Shown here: one piece after another, positions 5,076 to 8,702 of the stretch
Layout of the letters: each line of letters opens with the position of its first letter
How positions within the stretch are numbered: position 1 is the stretch's first letter
Source: Chloroflexota bacterium
Lineage (GTDB): Bacteria; Chloroflexota; Dormibacteria; Dormibacterales; Dormibacteraceae
Assembly: GCA_005880175.1 (NCBI GenBank)
Contig: VBJR01000092.1
Span: 1-8,702, forward strand
DNA length: 8,702 bases
Direction: 5' to 3'
Made by a program: the position numbers and the translations under genes
The notes under the pieces: model-generated
Database searches by the model: none
What the model saw: the letters and a program-made list of their open reading frames with translations, nothing else
Told to the model about the DNA's origin: nothing

Positions 5076-5651
5076 TTGACTGAGCTGGCAGTCGACACGC
5101 TGGTCAAGGTGGTGGAGATCGGGTCCACCGTGCGCTACCGGAGCGCGCGGGCGCCGGAGGAGCGCCGCAGCGCGATCGTGGCGCAGCTCGCCGGCGCCGA
5201 CGTCGAGAGCGAGCACGAGGTGACGATCGTCGCCTCGCCGAGGGACGTCGGGCTGTACCGGCTCACGCCACGCTCGCCGTTGGCGGCGGCGCTGCTCGGG
5301 CACCAGGTGGGCGACGTCGTCGAGGTGGTAGGGGAGCAGGTCAGGGCGGCGTTCGTGGTGACGGGCATCAGCACGCCGCCGGCGGTCCCGGCCGAGCCAG
5401 CGGGCAGCGGTGGCGACGGGGTCGTGCGCGTGGGCTCGCTGGTGCGGGTGCGCGACGGCGAGCTGGAGGAGTGGTGGCGCATCGTCCCCTCGCACGAGGC
5501 GGACGCGATGCGGCGCTGCATCTCCGAGGAGACTCCGTTCGCCCGGGCGCTGCTCGGCCACCAGGTGGGCGACGAGGTTCGCACGCAGGCGCCCGGCGGG
5601 CGCTGGACGGTGACCATCCTGGGCGTCGACTCCGAGGGCGTGTGGGGGTGA
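5076..5651 (+). CDS. Tandem GreA/GreB C-terminal-domain protein
   Basis: This 191-aa protein is two copies of the FKBP-like C-terminal domain of GreA/GreB transcript-cleavage factors. Copy 1 (about residues 13-98) has VEIGSTVRYRS and then LTPRSPLAAALLGHQVGDVV. Copy 2 (about 117-184) has RVGSLVRVRDGE, IVPSHEADAM, then ISEETPFARALLGHQVGDEV and APGGRWTVTILGV, very close to canonical GreA. The string ALLGHQVGD is identical in both. The N-terminal coiled coil that carries the catalytic acidic tip in GreA is absent. The protein could therefore dock on RNA polymerase but should not stimulate RNA cleavage. TTG 5076 is chosen because GAGG stands 7 nt upstream; TTG 5034 in the same frame has no such signal. 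It opens the plus-strand operon and overlaps the next gene by 4 nt (GTGA). Confidence 0.8.
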   Translation: MTELAVDTLVKVVEIGSTVRYRSARAPEERRSAIVAQLAGADVESEHEVTIVASPRDVGLYRLTPRSPLAAALLGHQVGDVVEVVGEQVRAAFVVTGISTPPAVPAEPAGSGGDGVVRVGSLVRVRDGELEEWWRIVPSHEADAMRRCISEETPFARALLGHQVGDEVRTQAPGGRWTVTILGVDSEGVWG

Positions 5652-6055
5652 TCGGCCCGGAGGTGCGACTGGACGAACAAGAGGGGGACGTGGCGACGGC
5701 CATCAAGGATGGCCGCGCCATGGGCGTGGAGGTAGCCCCCCGCCGGCGGGGCGTGGGACCGCGCTGGGGCGTGGTGAACTGCCCGGACGGGCCGCACCGA
5801 GTCGACCTGGGCGTTGTGCGCCAGGTCATGACGCGGCTGGTCGTGACCGGCGCGCTCGCGTACGACGTCAAGACGACCCTGGCCAAGAAGGCGGGCGTCA
5901 GCAGGTCGACGCTGTCGCGGATGATGGGCGGTCGGCCGACCGGGCTGAGGACGGTGTTGGCGGTGCTGCGCGTGCTCCAACTCCCGACCGAGGACGTCGT
6001 CTCGGCGGACCCGATGCTCGACGCGCTGACGGCGGCGGAGGACAACGTCGAGTGA
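5648..6055 (+). CDS. Small Cro/C1-like HTH protein
   Basis: This is a 135-aa protein. Its C-terminal half (residues about 75-112) has KTTLAKKAGVSRSTLSRMMG followed by GLRTVLAVLRVLQL, a clear helix-turn-helix of the XRE/Cro type with its dimer helix. The N-terminal 60 residues (PEVRLDEQEGDVATAIKDGR and so on) match nothing I know. GTG 5648 overlaps the stop of the Gre-like gene in GTGA and has GAGGG about 8 nt upstream, so the pair is probably translationally coupled. It is likely a DNA-binding regulator acting with or on the operon. A tRNA gene begins 23 bp after its stop, which makes a transcript carrying both mRNA and tRNA likely. Confidence 0.75.
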   Translation: MIGPEVRLDEQEGDVATAIKDGRAMGVEVAPRRRGVGPRWGVVNCPDGPHRVDLGVVRQVMTRLVVTGALAYDVKTTLAKKAGVSRSTLSRMMGGRPTGLRTVLAVLRVLQLPTEDVVSADPMLDALTAAEDNVE

Positions 6056-6078
6056 TCCGGTTGACCATGAAGGCTGAT

Positions 6079-6160
6079 GCCCGTCTGGCGGAACTGGCAG
6101 ACGCGGCGCTCTTAAAAAGCGCTCCCGAGGTGGGTCCGGGTTCGAGTCCCGGGGCGGGCA
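6079..6160 (+). tRNA. tRNA-Leu, anticodon UAA
   Basis: A complete cloverleaf of 82 nt can be folded. The acceptor is GCCCGTC (6079-6085) with GGCGGGC (6153-6159) and discriminator A6160. The D arm is GCG/CGC around GAACTGGCAGA. The anticodon stem is GCGCT/AGCGC around CTTAAAA, with anticodon TAA at 6113-6115. A long variable arm (CCC/GGG, 6124-6134) marks a class II leucine tRNA. The T arm is CCGGG/CCCGG around TTCGAGT. CCA is not encoded. It reads UUA, the rarest leucine codon in high-GC genomes; in Streptomyces the tRNA with this anticodon (bldA) controls development. It lies between two protein genes of one operon and probably relies on RNase P and RNase Z processing. Whether it is the main chromosomal copy or an extra mobile copy cannot be told here. 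Confidence 0.95.
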
Positions 6161-6239
6161 CATCTCCCACTCCTTGCGTGCGGGACGGGCGGCAGCTCGG
6201 CGACTCGAAGTCGGCAGAGATGCCCGTGGTGGTGCGCTG

Positions 6240-6599
6240 ATGGCCAGCCCGTACGTCCCGGACGACGTGGCAGAGAAGGAGCGACGGCCGGGCGAGCGAA
6301 TCGTCAGGACCGTCACCTACTCGGCGCATGCCTACGAGCTGCTGGCGGCGCTGGCCACCGCGACGCACGTGACGATGAGCGATGTCGTGCGGGAGGCCCT
6401 GAGCGTCTACTGGTGGCTGGCGCGGGAGCACGGCCAGGGGAGTCGATTCATGGTGCTGCGGGACAGGGAGTGGCTCACCGATCTGGTGATCCCGAGCCTG
6501 GAAGGCATGGGGCCTCTGCCCCCGATCGGGAAGGGCCAGGACGAGCGGGATCCGGCAGAAAGCCCCCAGACCCAGGGACCGCTGGTGGCCGGTTCGTGA
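6240..6599 (+). CDS. Ribbon-helix-helix protein
   Basis: This is a 119-aa protein. Residues about 20-60 (RIVRTVTYSAHAYELLAALA, then THVTMSDVVREALSVYWWL) fit the strand-helix-helix pattern of CopG/Arc-type DNA-binding proteins, including the conserved MSDVVREAL second helix. The C-terminal half (residues 65-119) is unrecognised and ends in a disordered-looking Gln/Pro/Ser tail. The upstream-open frame runs to 6174, but ATG 6240 is chosen because the stretch before it is low-complexity and abuts the tRNA. The Shine-Dalgarno is poor, so the start is uncertain. The stop overlaps the next gene by GTGA. The protein could be an antitoxin-like repressor, but no toxin family is visible beside it. Confidence 0.7.
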   Translation: MASPYVPDDVAEKERRPGERIVRTVTYSAHAYELLAALATATHVTMSDVVREALSVYWWLAREHGQGSRFMVLRDREWLTDLVIPSLEGMGPLPPIGKGQDERDPAESPQTQGPLVAGS

Positions 6600-6751
6600 T
6601 CGACTCAGGTCGACGGGATGGGCCGCTGCGTTGGCGGCGGCCAGTATGGAACCCGGCGCCGACGTCGCTGAGCCTGGCTGCGGCCAGGCTGGCGGCCGCC
6701 GCGACGGCCGTCGTCGTTCTCGTCGTCTTGGTCGGTGGACACGGCGCATGA
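6596..6751 (+). CDS. 51-aa single-TM peptide
   Basis: The small frame starts at GTG 6596, inside the stop of the RHH gene (GTGA), and ends at a TGA overlapping the next ATG (ATGA). The start is basic (SGRRDGPLRWRRPVW), and residues about 25-47 (LSLAAARLAAAATAVVVLVV) make a strong membrane helix, so an N-in single-pass topology is likely. The 4-nt overlap at both ends is the main reason to accept it as a gene. I do not recognise a family. It resembles the 61-aa peptide at 1136-1321 in size, single TM and place next to a small DNA-binding protein, without clear sequence similarity. Confidence 0.55.
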   Translation: MIDSGRRDGPLRWRRPVWNPAPTSLSLAAARLAAAATAVVVLVVLVGGHGA

Positions 6752-7152
6752 ACACGCTGGGCCGGTTCAACGCAGCATTCGTCGAGGCGTGCCGTGTGGC
6801 GCGTCTCCGGCGGTGGCCGGAGCGGCTGGGACAGGACGCGCTCCGGCTGGAGCGCGGCGACTTCTACGGCTGGCGGGATACAGTGCCGCCGGCACCGGGA
6901 ACGGTGCGCGTCACCCTGATCGGCGAACCGCGCCCGGTCGTGATCGCGCACGACCGCGTGTGGTGGGTGCCGCAGCTCGACCAGTTGCTGGAGCGCCTGG
7001 AGGGGGCGATCAGCCGGCGCACGTCGGGATCGCCAGCGCACGTGCGCGAACTCATCGCCAGGATGCTCGCCGAGCGCCTGCGGGCCACGGATCGGTCGTG
7101 GGAGGAGGTCGCGCTGGAGCTGATGATCGAGCAGGAGACGGCCGGGCGGTGA
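6748..7152 (+). CDS. Hypothetical protein, 134 aa
   Basis: I do not recognise this family. The protein has a basic N-terminal helical part (FNAAFVEACRVARLRRWPER), a short beta-rich centre (GTVRVTLIGEPRPVVIAHDR followed by VWWVP) and an acidic-basic C-terminal helical part (VRELIARMLAERLRATDRSW). No signal peptide or TM segment is visible. ATG 6748 is chosen because it overlaps the TM-peptide stop (ATGA); the frame is open upstream to 6631, but that extension is antisense-like Arg/Gly-rich sequence. The stop overlaps the next gene in GTGA. The strong third-position G/C bias supports coding. Confidence 0.65.
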   Translation: MNTLGRFNAAFVEACRVARLRRWPERLGQDALRLERGDFYGWRDTVPPAPGTVRVTLIGEPRPVVIAHDRVWWVPQLDQLLERLEGAISRRTSGSPAHVRELIARMLAERLRATDRSWEEVALELMIEQETAGR

Positions 7153-7448
7153 GCGCGCTGAGCGTGGAGGCGGCGCGCACAGCGCGGGGGCGAGTGACGA
7201 TCGGCCTCACGGTGGCGTCCTCAATGGTGGCCAACGTCGTGGAGCGGCTGTGCGACCACGAGCTGAGTGAGGCCGATCGGGAGCGCAGCACAGATCAGCT
7301 GCACGGAGCCATGGCGGACGTGCGCCAGGCGCTGGCGGAGCTGGGCGAGTTGGTCGGGGCCGGTGAGCACGGCGGCGAGGGCGTCGTCGTTCGCGTCTCG
7401 CCCGCGCGGTTCCGCCGCAACGGGTGGAGCCGCCGCCTGTGGGGGTAG
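7149..7448 (+). CDS. Small helical hypothetical protein, 99 aa
   Basis: This frame starts at GTG 7149, overlapping the previous stop (GTGA), and ends at TAG 7446-7448. It is largely helical: RGRVTIGLTVASSMVANVVE, then ELSEADRERSTDQLHGAMAD and VRQALAELGELVG, a possible short coiled coil. It ends in a basic tail (RVSPARFRRNGWSRRLWG). No family is recognised. The long open frame upstream to 6735 is a shadow of the previous gene. Third-position bias and the chained start support it. Confidence 0.55.
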   Translation: MSALSVEAARTARGRVTIGLTVASSMVANVVERLCDHELSEADRERSTDQLHGAMADVRQALAELGELVGAGEHGGEGVVVRVSPARFRRNGWSRRLWG

Positions 7449-7492
7449 CGAGGGGTGAGCTGGCGTCGGGGCAACCCGGCCCCGTTGGGCCG

Positions 7493-7894
7493 ATGGTGCG
7501 AGTGGACCTGAAGGTAGCGGCCATCGTCCTCGGTCAGTGGGCGGGGCTGGCCGACGTGGCGCCGGCGGACGTGCGCGAGTTGGTCCGGCGCGGTTTGCTG
7601 GCGGGCTTCGCCGATCCGAGGTGGCCGCTGGTCGAGGTGGCCGCGCCCGAAACGCGATGGAAGATACTGCCGGCAGCGGCCCTGGTTGAGGAGCTGCGCC
7701 GGGTCGGAGACCAACGCCGGGCATGGCGGGCCGCTTCGTGCGATCGGTGGGAGGCGGCCGAGGAGCTGGGCCTGAGCTTGCAGGACTTTGACAGGCTCGC
7801 CGCCCGGGCTGGCGTCGAGCCGGGCCGGTTCGGCCGCTACGCCCGATCAGACGTGGAGCGTCTGCGCCGGGCACGGCTGCAAGCGACGGGGTGA
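7493..7894 (+). CDS. MerR/excisionase-like HTH protein
   Basis: This is a 133-aa protein from ATG 7493. Residues about 85-125 (WEAAEELGLSLQDFDRLAAR, then FGRYARSDVERLRR) look like the winged helix-turn-helix shared by MerR proteins and excisionases, in which the wing reads roughly 'GRFGRYARSDVERL'. An earlier part (ADVAPADVRELVRRGLLAGF with PRWPLVEV) resembles a second, degenerate copy. The start is uncertain: GTG 7439 in frame has GGTGGAG 9 nt upstream and would overlap the previous gene by 10 nt, giving 151 aa. If the integrase belongs to the same element this could be its directionality factor, but the two genes are 5 kb apart, so this is only a guess. The next gene overlaps it by GTGA. 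Confidence 0.6.
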   Translation: MVRVDLKVAAIVLGQWAGLADVAPADVRELVRRGLLAGFADPRWPLVEVAAPETRWKILPAAALVEELRRVGDQRRAWRAASCDRWEAAEELGLSLQDFDRLAARAGVEPGRFGRYARSDVERLRRARLQATG

Positions 7895-8107
7895 GGTTCA
7901 GCGCCGCCCAGACGCGCGGCCTGGCTGTCACGTACGCGCCGGTAGCGGTCGAGCGCTTCGGCACGGCGCTCTGGCAGCCTGCTGGTAGCCGCCGGCCTGC
8001 GCGACCACCTCGCCGAGCTGGTCGGCCTGCTCGATCGCCTCGCCCCCCGCCCCGCCGGTCGTTGGCGTCCACCCACGTGGTGTATGACGAGATCCCCGTC
8101 GTCGTAG
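7891..8107 (+). pseudogene. Last operon gene, small helical protein with frame break
   Basis: GTG 7891 overlaps the previous stop (GTGA) and reads MRFSAAQTRGLAVTYAPVAV followed by ERFGTALWQ. After about 7970-7980 this frame becomes Arg/Pro-rich. The neighbouring frame takes over with LLVAAGLRDHLAELVGLLDR, a good amphipathic helix, and stops at TAG 8105-8107, inside the big palindrome. A single-base indel would join the two into roughly 70 aa. No family is recognised. The break could be a sequencing error or real decay. Confidence 0.4.
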
Positions 8108-8139
8108 TGGAGGCCGCCCGGGCGGCCTCCACTACGACG
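8100..8139. terminator. 40-bp perfect palindrome, likely bidirectional terminator
   Basis: CGTCGTAGTGGAGGCCGCCC (8100-8119) is followed immediately by its exact reverse complement (8120-8139). In RNA this gives a very stable stem closed by about 4 nt. It lies exactly where the plus-strand operon (stop at 8105-8107) meets the convergent minus-strand TPR gene, the expected site for a shared terminator. There is no U-tract on either side. Alternatives are a binding site for a large dimer, a recombination site, or a fold-back assembly artefact. Confidence 0.55.
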
Positions 8140-8702
8140 GCCGCTGGCTGGCGGCGCAGGTCGCCCATGCTCAGCATGGTCCTTGCCTGCGGTGACGCCG
8201 GCGCGCTCGAAGTGGTCGAGGGCGGCCAGGATCATCTCCTCGGCCCGGTCGAGCTGGCCGGCGCGCAGGAGGGCGTGACCGTAGTCGTTCTCGACGCGGG
8301 GCAGGGTGACGCTGACGCTGCCACGGACGTCGCAGTCGGCGCGGGAGAAGCTGACGGCGCGGTTGAAGTAGTCGAGGGCCTCGCGGACGTCGCCGAGACG
8401 GAGACAGCCCGACGCCAAGCCGTGGTAGATGTTGGCCAGTCTGGCCAAGGTGAGGATGCCGTCCGCGCCGAGAGGGCCGCGCGATAGGTCTGGAGCGCGT
8501 CAGCGACCTCCCGCCGCTGGAGATGGCAGGAGGCGATGTGGCTCCAGCATCAGCGACTCGATCGCGGGCTCGCGATCGATGAGGAGCCGCTAGCGCGCGA
8601 GGGCCTGGCGGGCGACGTCCCGGGCCTCGGGGCTTGCAGGTAGTAGAGCGCCACCCCTCCCAATCCAGGGCCTCGGCGGCCAGCCAGGGTTCGCGCACCC
8701 GC
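8140..8702 (-). pseudogene. TPR-repeat protein, several frame breaks, partial at window edge
   Basis: Read from 8702, the minus strand encodes pieces of one protein in changing frames: RVREPWLAAEALDWEG; VALYYLQA; PEARDVARQALAR; a TAG at 8592-8590; RLLIDREPAIESLMLE; SHIASCHLQRREVADALQTY; then ARLANIYHGLASGCLRLGDV and VREALDYFNRAVSFSRADCD. The last parts carry the alternating small/large helix pattern of TPR repeats (for example LRAGQLDRAEEMILAALDHF). Breaks fall near 8654-8657 (CCCC), 8629-8632 (GGGG), 8537-8543 and 8461-8475, with another likely near 8175-8190, where a frame with MLSMGDLRRQPA takes over. The first two could each be repaired by one base in a homopolymer. It may be the C-terminal sensor part of another HTH/TPR regulator, but the N-terminus is outside the window. 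Confidence 0.6.

Noticed and set aside
6061..6066. TTGACC as a -35 element for the tRNA
   Set aside because: It is only 12 bp before the mature tRNA and no -10 element follows, so processing from the operon transcript is more likely.
6052..6240. 62-aa plus-strand frame covering the tRNA
   Set aside because: The tRNA cloverleaf is complete and explains this stretch; the frame is accidental.
5135..6316. 393-aa minus-strand frame opposite the plus operon
   Set aside because: It crosses the tRNA and several good plus genes, with Pro/Arg/Ser-rich composition and no motif.
6240..7152. Toxin-antitoxin module built on the RHH protein
   Set aside because: The RHH protein could be an antitoxin, but none of its neighbours shows RelE, MazF, PIN, HipA or other toxin motifs.
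7221..8177. 318-aa minus-strand frame through the palindrome
   Set aside because: Most of it is antisense to plus genes with overlapping starts. Only its first residues may belong to the broken TPR protein.
1..8702. CRISPR array or transposon ends
   Set aside because: No regularly spaced repeats of 20-40 bp and no paired terminal inverted repeats with a transposase were seen on either strand.

Overview
The window is very G+C-rich. It uses GTG and TTG starts often, its real genes have almost only G or C in third codon positions, and its one tRNA does not encode CCA. The XRE/TPR regulator and its HAD partner look actinobacterial to me. A high-GC actinobacterium is therefore the best guess, but this is inferred from style and not proven. 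The dense packing of small DNA-binding proteins around an integrase suggests an accessory or mobile region, not a housekeeping one.

Layout, left to right. (1) Minus strand, 111-1321: a three-gene overlapping operon read right to left. It encodes a 61-aa single-TM peptide, then a regulator joining an XRE-type HTH to a HicB/CopG-like ribbon-helix-helix, then an ECF-like sigma factor. The Shine-Dalgarno of the first gene lies inside a perfect 10-bp hairpin. (2) 1322-1617: non-coding DNA with an exact 19-bp direct repeat. (3) Minus strand, 1618-2483: a tyrosine recombinase with all catalytic residues but one frameshift. (4) 2494-2673, plus strand: a short high-GC3 reading frame that looks like the 3' stump of a gene cut at the integrase boundary. 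(5) Minus strand, 2795-4920: an XRE regulator with a long helical (TPR-like) region, coupled by a 4-nt overlap to a HAD phosphatase. Its promoter carries three TTGCA boxes spaced exactly 11 bp.

(6) Plus strand, 5076-8107: a tight operon, mostly chained by 4-nt GTGA/ATGA overlaps. It encodes a protein made of two GreA/GreB C-terminal domains with no coiled coil, a small HTH protein, a tRNA-Leu(UAA), a ribbon-helix-helix protein, a 51-aa TM peptide, two unknown proteins, a MerR/Xis-like HTH protein and a frameshifted last gene. (7) 8100-8139: a perfect 40-bp palindrome where this operon meets a minus-strand gene, probably a bidirectional terminator. (8) 8140-8702, minus strand: a TPR protein broken by several frameshifts and one stop, running off the window.

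Taken together, almost every recognisable product acts on transcription or DNA: sigma factor, Gre-like protein, six or so HTH/RHH proteins and a recombinase. Two small TM peptides sit in the same operons. I recognise no replication, conjugation, phage structural, restriction or CRISPR genes. Several frame breaks fall in or beside G/C homopolymers, so base-calling errors must be excluded before calling these genes dead. Positions 1-110 hold only the 3' flank of the sigma gene, with a 10-bp palindrome at 3-12 and no gene that I can see.
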